Made by a program: the position numbers and the translations under genes. The notes under the pieces were generated by a model that was not told where the DNA came from, ran no database searches, and saw only the letters and a program-made list of their open reading frames with translations. A stretch of DNA of 54,673 nucleotides, taken from NCBI GenBank assembly GCA_027886865.1, contig JAPCJR010000007.1, positions 40,425 to 95,097 on the forward strand. Direction: 5' to 3'. Of this stretch, positions 6,474-14,904 are shown piece after piece. Within the stretch, counting starts at the first letter, position 1, and each line of letters starts with the position of its first letter. The DNA comes from Nitrososphaerota archaeon. Its GTDB lineage: Archaea; Thermoproteota; Nitrososphaeria; Nitrososphaerales; UBA183.

Positions 6474-8708
6474 ATGAGCTCGCGACACTCTGTATTCAGG
6501 AACGAGAGCGTGCTTGTTCCAGAGTATGTCCCCTCCTCCACTCCGCACAGGGCGGACCAGATGAAGCAGTTGGAGGCGTACTTTCATGGCGTCGTCGAGC
6601 ACTCGGACCGCATGAGCCAGAACGTACTCCTGTGGGGCCCGGTGGGGTGCCATAGGAAGGGACAACTCGTTTTGATGCTTGACGGGTCACTCAAACGCGT
6701 CGAAGACGTGGCTCAGGGAGATTTGTTGATGGGTCCAGATAGTACCCAAAGAAAAGTGCTCGAGACAGTACACGGTTTCGGAAAGATGGTCGAAGTCCAG
6801 CCGATAAAAGGAAAATCATTTGTAGTTTCTGAAGACCATATTCTCACAGTCATACAAACCCGATTGAAGAAGCACCCACGAAAGCCTTCTGAAGATACCG
6901 AAGGAATAATCAAAGACATTAGGGTAAGCGACCTGTTAAAGTCTCCAGGATGGCTTGTTGGTCCCGGGGCACTTTACAAGTTGATGAGAACTGGTGTTGA
7001 TTTCCCTCTGATGGCGGTTGGGCCCATCGACCCTTACTTTCTTGGTGTGTATTTGGGGGACGGCAGTAGTGCACATGGTAATATCACCATCACTTCAGCG
7101 GACACGGAAATAGCAACTACCGTAGATAACCAATCTGGAAAGTACCTGTTGAAAATACACCAATACCCAGCAGGACAAGCCCAAGTGTATTACCTGACTC
7201 CCGGAAGGACAGGTGGGCAAACATCAGCAAATGGGCTAGCCCAGGATCTAATAGAATTAGGACTCTACAAGAAAACCTCTGAGTCGAAGTTCATCCCCCC
7301 GCAGTATAAGTTTGGATCAAGAGAAACGCGTCTACAAGTTCTAGCTGGATTAATGGATACAGATGGTAGCCTGCATAATGGACACTATGATTTTGTCTCC
7401 AAATCGAAACAGCTCGCTGAAGATGTAGCGCTTGTGTCCAGAAGTCTTGGATTCTACGCTTTTGTCAGGGAGAAATTATCCCATGACCAATTTGGCCATG
7501 AAGGGTTGTATTACAGGGTCGGAATTTCAGGTGACCTTTCCAAGGTCCCTACCAGAATTAGTAGAAAACAGGCACCAGCAAGAAGACAGAAAAAGAGCGT
7601 CTTAAGAACGGGCTTCACACTAAAGCCTCTAGGCGAGGAAGAGTACTTCGGTTTTAGGGTTGATTCTGACCAACGGTATCTCTTAGATGACTTTACTGTA
7701 ACGCACAATTCCGGGAAGACCATGCTCGCCAAGAAGCTCGGCGTGGCGCTGGAGAAGAAGGCGATGTTGTACGGCAACCGGGTCAAGTTCTTCCAGGTCA
7801 ACTGCCGGATAGACCGGTCGCTCCAGGCGATCCTGACAAAGGGGCTGCATTTCTTGGGCCACGAATATCCATCCCGTGGCTTCGCGTTCGAGGAGCTCCT
7901 CCAGTCCTTCCTCGACGCGCTAACAAGGGACAGGATACACTTGGTGGTCGCCTTCGACGAGGTCGACTCGCTCGTCACCTCCGACCCTTCGTCATTATAC
8001 ACCATAACCCGGCTCCGCGAGATCTCGCGCGAGTCGCAGGTCTTCTCTTCGCTTCTGATATCAAAGACGCTGGACTACCTCAAGGTGGTCGACCTCAGCA
8101 CCCTGAGCTCGCTCCAGTGGAACGAGATATCTCTGGGCCCGTACTCGGACGAGCAGCTCTACGACATCCTGGCCTCGCGCAGCCAGGAGGCGTTCAAAGA
8201 CGGCTGCGTCGAGGATGACTCGCTCCAGCTTGCCGCCGAGATAGCGAGCACCTACGGAGACGCGCGGTACGCCCTCGACCTGATCTACAGGGCAGCGATG
8301 GCGGCCGACCTGACGGACTCTCCGAGCGTTATGCCCGACCACGTCAGGCGCGCCAAGGCTTCCCTTCCTCCGGAGTTCAAGAAGGAGGAGCTCACCTACC
8401 TGGGCAAGCACCAGCGGCTCATCCTCATAGCGATATCCAACCTCCTGAAGAGGAACGAGTCCGCCTACGTCACCATAGGCGAGGTCGAGAAGAGCTATGA
8501 TGCGCTCTGCGAGGGGATGGGTCTCGCCGCGAACCACCACACCCAGCTCTGGAACGACGTCAACGAGCTCTCCAGGAAGGGGATAATCGAGACCCAGATC
8601 TCGGGGAAGGGCGTGCGCGGGAGGACCACGATGATAGGGCTCTCGCTGGTCTCGGCGGAGCAGCTCGTCGATGAGTTGAAGAGCATGGTCGCCGATGTTA
8701 GAGGTTGA
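6474..8708 (+). CDS. cdc6: Orc1/Cdc6 replication initiator, interrupted by an intein
   Basis: The 744-residue precursor contains a 354-residue intein (residues 59-412). Joined, the exteins make a 390-residue Orc1/Cdc6. The N-terminus SVFRNESVLVPEYVPSSTPH is the characteristic entry to the AAA+ domain; the P-loop is restored as GPVG joined to SGKT; Walker B is VVAFDEVDSL; a sensor/arginine-finger region and a C-terminal winged helix (ISNLLKRNES onward) follow. It binds origin DNA and loads MCM. It is followed, with a 14-nt overlap, by a small winged-helix gene. The intein sequence is clearly more AT-rich than the exteins, as expected of an acquired element. Confidence 0.95.
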   Translation: MSSRHSVFRNESVLVPEYVPSSTPHRADQMKQLEAYFHGVVEHSDRMSQNVLLWGPVGCHRKGQLVLMLDGSLKRVEDVAQGDLLMGPDSTQRKVLETVHGFGKMVEVQPIKGKSFVVSEDHILTVIQTRLKKHPRKPSEDTEGIIKDIRVSDLLKSPGWLVGPGALYKLMRTGVDFPLMAVGPIDPYFLGVYLGDGSSAHGNITITSADTEIATTVDNQSGKYLLKIHQYPAGQAQVYYLTPGRTGGQTSANGLAQDLIELGLYKKTSESKFIPPQYKFGSRETRLQVLAGLMDTDGSLHNGHYDFVSKSKQLAEDVALVSRSLGFYAFVREKLSHDQFGHEGLYYRVGISGDLSKVPTRISRKQAPARRQKKSVLRTGFTLKPLGEEEYFGFRVDSDQRYLLDDFTVTHNSGKTMLAKKLGVALEKKAMLYGNRVKFFQVNCRIDRSLQAILTKGLHFLGHEYPSRGFAFEELLQSFLDALTRDRIHLVVAFDEVDSLVTSDPSSLYTITRLREISRESQVFSSLLISKTLDYLKVVDLSTLSSLQWNEISLGPYSDEQLYDILASRSQEAFKDGCVEDDSLQLAAEIASTYGDARYALDLIYRAAMAADLTDSPSVMPDHVRRAKASLPPEFKKEELTYLGKHQRLILIAISNLLKRNESAYVTIGEVEKSYDALCEGMGLAANHHTQLWNDVNELSRKGIIETQISGKGVRGRTTMIGLSLVSAEQLVDELKSMVADVRG
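6648..7709 (+). mobile_element. Intein with LAGLIDADG homing endonuclease in the Cdc6 P-loop
   Basis: Begins at C59 after GPVG and ends at H411-N412 before S413 of SGKT. It has the splicing blocks in order: N-terminal Cys with a following LDGSLKRVEDVAQGD segment, block B with VSEDH (H122), endonuclease motifs FLGVYLGDG (189-197) and LAGLMDTDG (290-298), and C-terminal YFGFRVDSDQRYLLDDFTV then HN/S. All residues for class-1 splicing (Cys, His, His-Asn, Ser+1) are present, so splicing and homing both look intact. The insertion lies inside the Walker A motif, so Cdc6 should be inactive until splicing occurs. Base composition differs from the flanks. Confidence 0.93.
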
Positions 8709-8991
8709 GCAGGTCTTCTCCTCCTACGGGCGGGTAAAGGTGATGAGCGTCATCATGAAGAGCGACGAGCTGAACATCTCCGAGATAACGCGCAGGGCCG
8801 GCATATCGCATTCGGCCGTCGCGCTGCACCTCGACTTTTTGGTGAAGGCTGGCCTCCTCACTGAGAAGAGGTTCAACAGGATAAGGATATTCAGGGTCAA
8901 CCACTCCAACCCGTACGCGGCGGCGCTGGAGCGCTTCCTCGAAGACTGGCGGTCTCTCGACCCGCGCGCAAGCGAGGTCTCCTTCAACTAA
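8695..8991 (+). CDS. Small winged-helix (ArsR-like) DNA-binding protein
   Basis: 98 residues. The pattern MKSDELNISEITRRAGISHSAVALHLDFLVKAGLLTEKR is a classic helix-turn-helix followed by a wing (FNRIRIFRVN), as in ArsR-type and other archaeal winged-helix regulators. No metal-site cysteines are seen. The ATG overlaps the last 14 nt of cdc6, so the two are probably co-translated; it may regulate or cooperate with replication genes, but this is only inferred from position. Its 3' end overlaps the convergent cysteine-rich gene by 8 nt. Confidence 0.75.
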   Translation: MLEVEQVFSSYGRVKVMSVIMKSDELNISEITRRAGISHSAVALHLDFLVKAGLLTEKRFNRIRIFRVNHSNPYAAALERFLEDWRSLDPRASEVSFN

Positions 8992-9331
8992 TGAGCGTCT
9001 TTGCGAGGGTATCTCGATATACCTCGAAGGCGTCGATGCTGGCGGAGTGCTCGGCGCAGAGGCAGATCGGCGACACCCTGCTCCTGTCGCAGAACCCCGA
9101 GTAGGAGCAGCCCGGACAAGCTTCTTTACCGCAAATGACGCATCTAAGATTCAGCTCGACGTCCTCGCCGAGCGCAGACCTCAGCGTCCTCAGGGCGCCC
9201 GAGACGTCGGTCTCGGCGTCCATCTTGAAGCCCAGCGCCTTGTCGTACTTCACCCCCTGTTTCATCAGCGAAGAGAAAGACGCGGTCCCGAGCCGGGGGA
9301 GGTTGAACCAAGCGCCCAGGAGCACCTTCAT
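8984..9331 (-). CDS. Cysteine-rich zinc-binding-like hypothetical protein coupled to rfcL
   Basis: 115 residues from the ATG at 9331, whose ATGA overlaps the stop of rfcL. The N-terminal half is unremarkable; the C-terminal half has a dense cysteine pattern, CVICGKEACPGC then FCDRS and CLCAEH (C-x2-C-x4-C-x2-C, then further Cys and His), compatible with one or two zinc sites. I do not recognise the family. Translational coupling to the clamp-loader large subunit suggests a replication or repair link, but there is no direct evidence. Confidence 0.65.
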   Translation of the reverse strand: MKVLLGAWFNLPRLGTASFSSLMKQGVKYDKALGFKMDAETDVSGALRTLRSALGEDVELNLRCVICGKEACPGCSYSGFCDRSRVSPICLCAEHSASIDAFEVYRDTLAKTLIS

Positions 9332-10503
9332 CGCGTCGCCTCCTTCTGCAGGAACTTCTCGTAAGTCTCGTCGAGGTCGAGGGTCTTCTCGAGCTCCTCC
9401 CTGAAGCCCTTCTCGCCGCAAAGGGCGAAGAGGAAGGGGAGGTCCTGGGAGCGCGCGCTCCAACCGCTGGTGCTCGAGCGCCTGGCGTACTTCAGCGAGA
9501 TCTCCTTCACCTTCTTCGAGTCGTTCCAGATCCTGAGAAGCGTGGTGAAGGGCAGGTCGTCGGTCGCGTAGCGGACGTTCTGACCTCTAATGACCGGGAG
9601 CAGCTTGTACGCGATCATATTATCGAGATAGCGGAGGAGCCGCCACTCTTGGTTCTTCATTATCTTGCCCATGAGCATGTCGGCCTCCGAGAGCACTCCG
9701 AGGGCTTCGGAGAGCTTGTCCGGGGAAAGGTTGGACCTGACTAGGCACCGATACAGCTCCCTGACCCTCTCGATCGGCGACAGGGAGATCCCACGGAGTG
9801 CGGCCAGCGCGGTGACGGGGTCCTTGCTGTCGAAGAACGCCTCGAAACCCTGGGCGATGGGGGAAGCCTTGTCCTTGAACCCTCCCGAGGCGACGGTATT
9901 GCCGCTCTGGAGTGAGTTGATAGCGTGTCTCAGGTCGCCGCCGGCGGAGCTCACGAACGCCACGATGTCTTCGTCGCTCGCCTTGGACTTCTCCAGCCTG
10001 GCGATCCTCCTGAGGTACATCTCGACCTGCCTCGGAGGGGGTGGCTTGAACGTGAGCGCGATGCAGGACGAGCCCAGCTTCTTGATCTCGTCGGCGTCCT
10101 GGTCGTTGGCCGCCATGATTATGGGGTTCTGCGTGACCTTTACCGCCTCCTTGATGAACTCCACTCCTCCGTAGTCGGACCGGCCCAGGAGGCCGTCCAC
10201 CTCGTCGAGGAAGATGAGGGACCTTTCACCGAACAGGCTGACCGTCAGTATCGCTTCGCCTATCTTCTTCTCCAGCTTGTCCTTGGTCCTGGTGTCGCTC
10301 GCGTTGAGCTCGACTATGTTCATTCGGAACTGCTTCGCGAGCAAGTTGGCCAGCGTCGTCTTGCCGGTCCCGGGCGGCCCCATCAGCAGCATGGCCTTGC
10401 CGCCCGGTTTCCACTTCTTCAGCCAGACGGAGGCCGCGACCCTGCAGTCCTCGTTCCCTATCATCTCCTCCATCTTCTTGGGCCTGTACTTCTCGACCCA
10501 CAC
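9328..10503 (-). CDS. rfcL: Replication factor C large subunit
   Basis: 391 residues, similar to the short crenarchaeal-type RfcL. The N-terminus WVEKYRPKKMEEMIGNE is diagnostic; Walker A is GPPGTGKTT, Walker B FLDEVDGL, and sensor-1 MAANDQDADEIKK is present. The large subunit joins four small subunits to load the PCNA clamp. The GTG start at 10503 directly follows the stop of the upstream ubiA-like gene, so they form one transcript with the tRNA endonuclease gene farther upstream. No small-subunit gene is in the window and no intein is seen here. Confidence 0.93.
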   Translation of the reverse strand: MWVEKYRPKKMEEMIGNEDCRVAASVWLKKWKPGGKAMLLMGPPGTGKTTLANLLAKQFRMNIVELNASDTRTKDKLEKKIGEAILTVSLFGERSLIFLDEVDGLLGRSDYGGVEFIKEAVKVTQNPIIMAANDQDADEIKKLGSSCIALTFKPPPPRQVEMYLRRIARLEKSKASDEDIVAFVSSAGGDLRHAINSLQSGNTVASGGFKDKASPIAQGFEAFFDSKDPVTALAALRGISLSPIERVRELYRCLVRSNLSPDKLSEALGVLSEADMLMGKIMKNQEWRLLRYLDNMIAYKLLPVIRGQNVRYATDDLPFTTLLRIWNDSKKVKEISLKYARRSSTSGWSARSQDLPFLFALCGEKGFREELEKTLDLDETYEKFLQKEATR

Positions 10504-11349
10504 TTAGAACGCACCTCCGATGAACACTATCAGCCCGAGGAGCATCCCGAGAAGTGCCCTGGTCTTGACCTTAAGCGCCCCCTCCTCCGTGGGTTTCCTC
10601 AGGATCGCATACGCCAGGTAGACGAAAACCACATCGGGCACCACGACCCCGACTCTGTAGAACACGCTGACCGAGATCAGGACCAGCGGCAGCAAGCTCG
10701 AAACCACCGAGGCCAGGAAGAATCCCGCCCCTAGGAGGGCTGCCGACCTCATGCCGTAGACCCGCGCGAACGAGCGTATCCCCCGCTTCTCGTCTCCCAC
10801 CGTGTCGGCCATCGCTTTCACCACCTCCCTCCCCACCCCGGACAGGAACGCCGTTCCCGCCATGAAGAGCAGGAGCGAGCTCGTGACGCTTCCGCCCGAT
10901 ACCACCCCTCCGTAGATGAACGGTATCGCGAGCGATGACGCGACGATGACGTTGCCCGGCAGCCCGTACTTCTTGGCCCGGAAGTTGTAGAGCCACGATA
11001 GGAGGGCGTAGAGGAGCGCTATCCCGACCGCCGCCAAGTTGAGCAGGACGACCGATGCCAGGACCCCCAGCGCCAGCATCGCGAGCGCCAACGTGAGCGC
11101 GGCCTTCATCGAGATGGCGCCGCTGGGAAGCGGCCTCCCGGGCTGGTTGACCCTGTCGACCTCAATGTCGTAGTAGTCGTTGATTACCATCGAGTATGCG
11201 CAGATTGCGAAGCCCGTGACGAACCCCAGCACGAGACTGTCGAGATGGAGCGATGGAGGTTTGGAGACGAAGATCCCCACGATGACGGCAAAACCGATCA
11301 TAGCGCAGTTGACCGGTCGAAGGATCGAGAAGTAGGCCCTCGGGCTCAA
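10504..11349 (-). CDS. UbiA-family prenyltransferase, probable (S)-2,3-di-O-geranylgeranylglyceryl phosphate synthase
   Basis: 281 residues with about eight or nine membrane helices. The two Asp-rich motifs of UbiA enzymes are visible: N57-D58-x2-D61-x3-D65 (INDYYDIEVDRVNQPGRPLP) and a second DTVGDEKRGIRSFA. The NQPGRPLPSG extension is typical of archaeal DGGGP synthases, which add the second geranylgeranyl chain in membrane-lipid synthesis. The start is TTG at 11349, eight nt after the stop of endA. Other UbiA functions (heme or quinone) cannot be fully excluded. Confidence 0.88.
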   Translation of the reverse strand: MSPRAYFSILRPVNCAMIGFAVIVGIFVSKPPSLHLDSLVLGFVTGFAICAYSMVINDYYDIEVDRVNQPGRPLPSGAISMKAALTLALAMLALGVLASVVLLNLAAVGIALLYALLSWLYNFRAKKYGLPGNVIVASSLAIPFIYGGVVSGGSVTSSLLLFMAGTAFLSGVGREVVKAMADTVGDEKRGIRSFARVYGMRSAALLGAGFFLASVVSSLLPLVLISVSVFYRVGVVVPDVVFVYLAYAILRKPTEEGALKVKTRALLGMLLGLIVFIGGAF

Positions 11350-11357
11350 GGTTCACA

Positions 11358-11903
11358 CTACTTTCGGAAGTTCGCCTTGCCGACCCTGTAGTAGATGACC
11401 TCGCCCCTCCTCTCGATGACCGCGACTATCGCCTCCTTCCCCATCTTGATGATCTGCCTGACCGACTCGCTCAGCTCTTCGACCTTCCTCTTGGTCCCCT
11501 CATCGAGGGCGAATACGACGAATTTGGCGGCCTTGTCGGGGAAATCTCCCTTCTCGTAGACCCTCAGGTCTGTCCCGAAGCCGAAGCCCTCCTTGACCAC
11601 GTAACCTCGCGTCCTCAAGTCTCTGTAGATGATGAACTTGGTCCAACTATCCCTCGCCCGCAGCTGGCTGGCTTCTGCGAGACCGTCGAAGGTCACCGCC
11701 CTGGCTTGCTCGTCCTTCAGGTTCAGTCTGGATGTGTGGAGCAGGTATAGAGCCTCATAGTCCTTGAGGACCAGCTTCTTTCCCTCCCTCTCGCCATACC
11801 CTGATTGCTCGAGCTCGCCGAACTTGTCGCTGCGCTCGACGAAGATCCTGCCACCCTTGAGCAGACCGTCTATGGCGGCTTCGGTCCTCTCTTGGCTCTC
11901 CAA
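11358..11903 (-). CDS. endA: tRNA-splicing endonuclease subunit, catalytic His replaced
   Basis: 181 residues. The C-terminal catalytic fold is clear: YRDLRTRGYVVKEGFGFG, DLRVYEKG (catalytic Tyr) and MGKEAIVAVIERRGEVIYY (catalytic Lys region). At the usual catalytic His position, in the strand preceding the LV of HxxYLV-type motifs, the protein has KAAKFVVFAL, so an Ala appears in place of His. That suggests a partner subunit is needed, as in heterotetrameric enzymes, or a lineage-specific variant. The start is TTG at 11903 with a TATA box 26-33 nt upstream. It heads a transcript with ubiA and rfcL. Confidence 0.85.
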   Translation of the reverse strand: MESQERTEAAIDGLLKGGRIFVERSDKFGELEQSGYGEREGKKLVLKDYEALYLLHTSRLNLKDEQARAVTFDGLAEASQLRARDSWTKFIIYRDLRTRGYVVKEGFGFGTDLRVYEKGDFPDKAAKFVVFALDEGTKRKVEELSESVRQIIKMGKEAIVAVIERRGEVIYYRVGKANFRK

Positions 11904-11928
11904 ACGAATCCCGCGGACCGCCCGACCG

Positions 11929-11936
11929 ATATTAAG
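11929..11936 (-). promoter_or_regulatory. TATA box for the endA-ubiA-rfcL transcript
   Basis: Minus-strand CTTAATAT, 26-33 nt before the TTG start of endA. Confidence 0.55.
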
Positions 11937-11958
11937 CGTTTCAAGGCTGCGTAAACTC

Positions 11959-11965
11959 TTTTAGA
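11959..11965 (+). promoter_or_regulatory. TATA-like box for mtnA
   Basis: TTTTAGA, 24-30 nt before the TTG start at 11989. Confidence 0.4.
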
Positions 11966-11988
11966 TGTAGCGCGCACAGTTCAGCCAG

Positions 11989-13035
11989 TTGAAAGAGGAC
12001 TTCTTCACGCTGCGCACGGTGCTCTGGGACGACGGCCACGTGAGGATGATCGACCAGACTCTGCTTCCGCAGCGGCTTGTCTACAAGAGCTTCGAGACGT
12101 GGGAAGGGGTGGCCGACGCGATCCGGAGGATGGTCGTCCGGGGTGCCCCTGCGATAGGCGTGGCGGCAGCGATGGGGGTGGCCGTGGCCGCTCAAAATTC
12201 GAAGGCCAACACGAGGGAGGAGCTGCTGAAAGACATCGGCCGCGCGGCCGACGGGCTCCGCTCGACGAGGCCGACCGCTGTCAACCTGTTCTGGGGGATA
12301 GACCGCGTCGTGGTGGCTGTGAAGGCGACCCCCGGCGGAGTAGACAAGGTAGTGCAGGCTGCCGTGAGCACTGCGGTGGAGATGGCCGAAGAGGATGTGG
12401 CGGCGAACCGCCGCCTCGGGAAGATTGGCGAGAAGCTCCTCGACGACGGTGATGTCGTGATGACTCAGTGCAACGCGGGCGCGCTTGCGACCGTTGGCTA
12501 CGGTACCGCGCTCGGCGTGGTGAGGGCTGCCCGCGAAGCAGGCAAGTGCATCAAGGTGATCGTCAACGAGACCCGTCCCGCGCTGCAGGGTTCGCGTCTC
12601 ACGGCGTTCGAGCTCGTGCGCGATGGTTTTCACTGTACTCTCATCTCTGACACGGCCGTCGGCCACATGATGAGCAGAGGAAGGGTCGATAAGGTCGTCG
12701 TCGGGGCCGACAGGATAACCAAAGATGGTTATGTCTTCAACAAGATAGGCACATACCAGGTCGCGGTCCTCGCGAACCGGCATGGTATCCCGTTCTATCC
12801 CGCAGCGCCCCATTCGACCTTCGACATGCAGAGGACGCACGACAGCGTGGTCATAGAAGAGAGAGCTGCGGACGAGGTGGTCCGCGTCAAGGGCAGGAGG
12901 ATCGCGCCCAAGGGCATCCCCGTGGCGAACCCGGCTTTCGACGAGACGCCGCCTGAGCTTGTGTCGGCCATAATCTCCGACCGGGGGCTCATAGGCAGGC
13001 CGGTCGAGGAGAACATCGGCGCTGTAATGGGTTAG
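11989..13035 (+). CDS. mtnA: S-methyl-5-thioribose-1-phosphate isomerase
   Basis: 348 residues. Family motifs: RGAPAIGVAAA, RPTAVNLFWG, QCNAGALATVGYGTALGV with catalytic C161, ETRPALQGSRLTAFEL, and GADRITKDGYVFNKIGTYQ with catalytic D241, ending near NPAFDETPPEL. It isomerises methylthioribose-1-phosphate in methionine salvage; related archaeal ribose-1,5-bisphosphate isomerases and eIF2B subunits lack this full set. The start is TTG at 11989; a TAG lies in frame 24 nt upstream and a TATA-like TTTTAGA at 24-30 nt. It is divergent from endA. Confidence 0.92.
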   Translation: MKEDFFTLRTVLWDDGHVRMIDQTLLPQRLVYKSFETWEGVADAIRRMVVRGAPAIGVAAAMGVAVAAQNSKANTREELLKDIGRAADGLRSTRPTAVNLFWGIDRVVVAVKATPGGVDKVVQAAVSTAVEMAEEDVAANRRLGKIGEKLLDDGDVVMTQCNAGALATVGYGTALGVVRAAREAGKCIKVIVNETRPALQGSRLTAFELVRDGFHCTLISDTAVGHMMSRGRVDKVVVGADRITKDGYVFNKIGTYQVAVLANRHGIPFYPAAPHSTFDMQRTHDSVVIEERAADEVVRVKGRRIAPKGIPVANPAFDETPPELVSAIISDRGLIGRPVEENIGAVMG

Positions 13036-13083
13036 TCCCGCTTTCAATGCCACCCTCTCCAACCCGCGAACTAACTAGAAACG

Positions 13084-13090
13084 ATTAAAT
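13084..13090 (+). promoter_or_regulatory. TATA box for the mgsA-like gene
   Basis: ATTAAAT. Transcription would begin near 13110-13115, leaving a leader of about 20 nt before the TTG at 13132. Confidence 0.5.
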
Positions 13091-13131
13091 CGGTGCCGAG
13101 ACGCGACATGAAGCAGAGACGAGAGAGAGGC

Positions 13132-14079
13132 TTGTGTGGCATCGCTGCCGTTCTTTACAAAGTCCAGGCCGGAGACGAGCGTCATCCTGTTGGACATCAG
13201 CTGAGGGAGATGCTGCATGCGATGAGGCACAGGGGCGTGGATTCCACGGGCATGACGGTTTGCGGCGAGAGTTTCGGCACTGATTATGTTGCAAGGCTAT
13301 TCGTCCCCGGTGCGACTGCCACGGACGCAAGGCCGATTAACGATGCTAAGAAGGCGGTCATGGGAATCGGAGGAACGATAAGCTCGGTCTCTCGCGTCGA
13401 CTCCTTCTTCCGAGTCGGACTGGACTTCAAGGGTGATGTGCGCTTGCTGGCCGACGCCATCTTGGCTGTACCAGGCGTCGAGATACACAGCATCGGAAGG
13501 TCTTCCGAGATCATCAAGGACACGGGCGATTCCTATGAGCTTGACAGAAGGCACGACATATCCGGGCTGAACGGAACACACGGTGTCGGCCACGTGCGGC
13601 TGGCGACCGAGAGTCAAGTCGACATCCGCCATTCGCATCCATTTTGGGCCTATCCTTTCCCCGACATCTCTGTGGTCCATAATGGTCAGCTGACCAATTA
13701 CCGTACCCTTACGCGAAAGCTCGAGCAGAAAGGATACCGATTCCAGACGCACAACGACTCGGAAGTGATTGGTGTATACATCGCGGACAAGTTGAGTCAA
13801 GGCGTTAGCCTGAGCGACGCCCTAGAGCAGAGCCTTGACGATCTCGACGGGACGTTCACTTATGTGGTCACCACTGATTCCGGCATAGGAGTGGCAAAGG
13901 ACAGGTGGTCGGCCAAACCATTCGTCATCTTCGACACTCCGGAGCTAGTGGCGCTTGCCTCGGAGGAAGTAGCTCTTCGGAGGATTTTTCCCGAAAACGT
14001 GGAAAGGTTCGAACCGCAGGAGCACATGGTCCTGACCTGGGATGTGGCGCTAGCACCCGTGATAGGCCGGCGCAGTTAG
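13132..14079 (+). CDS. mgsA: Class-II glutamine amidotransferase, N-methylglutamate synthase subunit A-like
   Basis: About 315 residues. I place the start at TTG 13132 because the next codon is Cys (MCGIAAV): class-II amidotransferases need Cys right after the removed Met as N-terminal nucleophile. ATG codons at 13093 and 13108 would bury it. Other motifs: MRHRGVDSTGM, GVGHVRLATES, HNGQLTNY, HNDSEVIGVY. By homology it frees ammonia or, in the N-methylglutamate pathway, methylamine from a gamma-glutamyl amide for the FMN subunit. It is followed by the GXGXG and FMN-domain genes in the order mgsA-mgsB-mgsC. An ordinary glutamate-synthase role is the alternative. Confidence 0.85.
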   Translation: MCGIAAVLYKVQAGDERHPVGHQLREMLHAMRHRGVDSTGMTVCGESFGTDYVARLFVPGATATDARPINDAKKAVMGIGGTISSVSRVDSFFRVGLDFKGDVRLLADAILAVPGVEIHSIGRSSEIIKDTGDSYELDRRHDISGLNGTHGVGHVRLATESQVDIRHSHPFWAYPFPDISVVHNGQLTNYRTLTRKLEQKGYRFQTHNDSEVIGVYIADKLSQGVSLSDALEQSLDDLDGTFTYVVTTDSGIGVAKDRWSAKPFVIFDTPELVALASEEVALRRIFPENVERFEPQEHMVLTWDVALAPVIGRRS

Positions 14080-14154
14080 AGTCCGGCCTGGTAGATCGGT
14101 GTGACTCTTCGAAGGGCAGACCCGCGGGCTTCCGTTTCTGACTCCGCGGGAGTG

Positions 14155-14850
14155 ATGATCGATGCTGGGAAACTCACCACCAGGGAGTTCAACACGCGTC
14201 TTCACCAGCTGCTCTCTCAGGGAAAGACGAGGATCACCATAACCAACCCCGAGGCACGCCACAATCTGGGTGTCGGTCTTCTTCAAAAGTGCACATTGGA
14301 GTTCGAGGGAAGCGTCGGCTATTATTGCCTCTCTTACTGCGATGGGATAGACGCAACCGTAAGAGGTAATTCCGGTTGGGGGCTCGGCGACAACCTGATG
14401 TCAGGGAGGATAATCGTCACAAGAAACGTGGGCTCCAGCACTGGAGCCTCCATGCGGGGTGGCGAGATCACCGTCTGGGGGGACGCAGGCGCGCGGACCG
14501 GGATCTCCATGAAGGGCGGTACCATAATTGTGGCCGGAGACAGCGGGTTTCTGACCGGTTTCATGATGCAGAAGGGCCGGATCATCGTATTGGGCGATGT
14601 GGGCTCAGCCGCGGGCGACTCGATGTACGAAGGCATCATCTACTTCGGGGGGAAGGTCAAATCTCTGGGGGCAGATGCAAAGGTCGAGCCGGTCAACCGC
14701 AAGGAGCAGAAGGAAGTAGTCCACGTCCTTGAGAGTGCAGGTGCAAGACTAGAGGACATCCCTCGTAGCTTCAAGAAGATAGTCTCCAAGAAGAAGCTCT
14801 ACCATTATGACAGCCTCGAGCCGTTGGAGCGCGACCGGATGGTTATCTGA
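14155..14850 (+). CDS. mgsB: GXGXG-motif protein, N-methylglutamate synthase subunit B-like (glutamate synthase domain 3)
   Basis: About 231 residues from the ATG at 14155 (MIDAGKLTTREFN); an in-frame GTG at 14101 is possible but adds a non-conserved leader. The protein is a right-handed beta-helix made of repeated turns with Gly spacing, for example VRGNSGWGLGDNLMSGRII, MRGGEITVWGDAGARTG and YEGIIYFGGKVKSLG, as in the third domain of glutamate synthase large subunit. It has a structural role between the amidotransferase and synthase active sites. Found as a separate gene in GlxC/MgsB-type systems and in some archaeal glutamate synthases. Confidence 0.85.
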   Translation: MIDAGKLTTREFNTRLHQLLSQGKTRITITNPEARHNLGVGLLQKCTLEFEGSVGYYCLSYCDGIDATVRGNSGWGLGDNLMSGRIIVTRNVGSSTGASMRGGEITVWGDAGARTGISMKGGTIIVAGDSGFLTGFMMQKGRIIVLGDVGSAAGDSMYEGIIYFGGKVKSLGADAKVEPVNRKEQKEVVHVLESAGARLEDIPRSFKKIVSKKKLYHYDSLEPLERDRMVI

Positions 14851-14866
14851 CTCCGGGAACAACAAG

Positions 14867-14873
14867 TATAATT
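14867..14873 (+). promoter_or_regulatory. TATA box for the mgsC-like gene
   Basis: TATAATT, 32-38 nt before the TTG at 14905; suggests a second promoter inside the mgs gene group. Confidence 0.5.
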
Positions 14874-14904
14874 CCTCCGCGGGACACGCTCGGTCGAGCG
14901 GACT

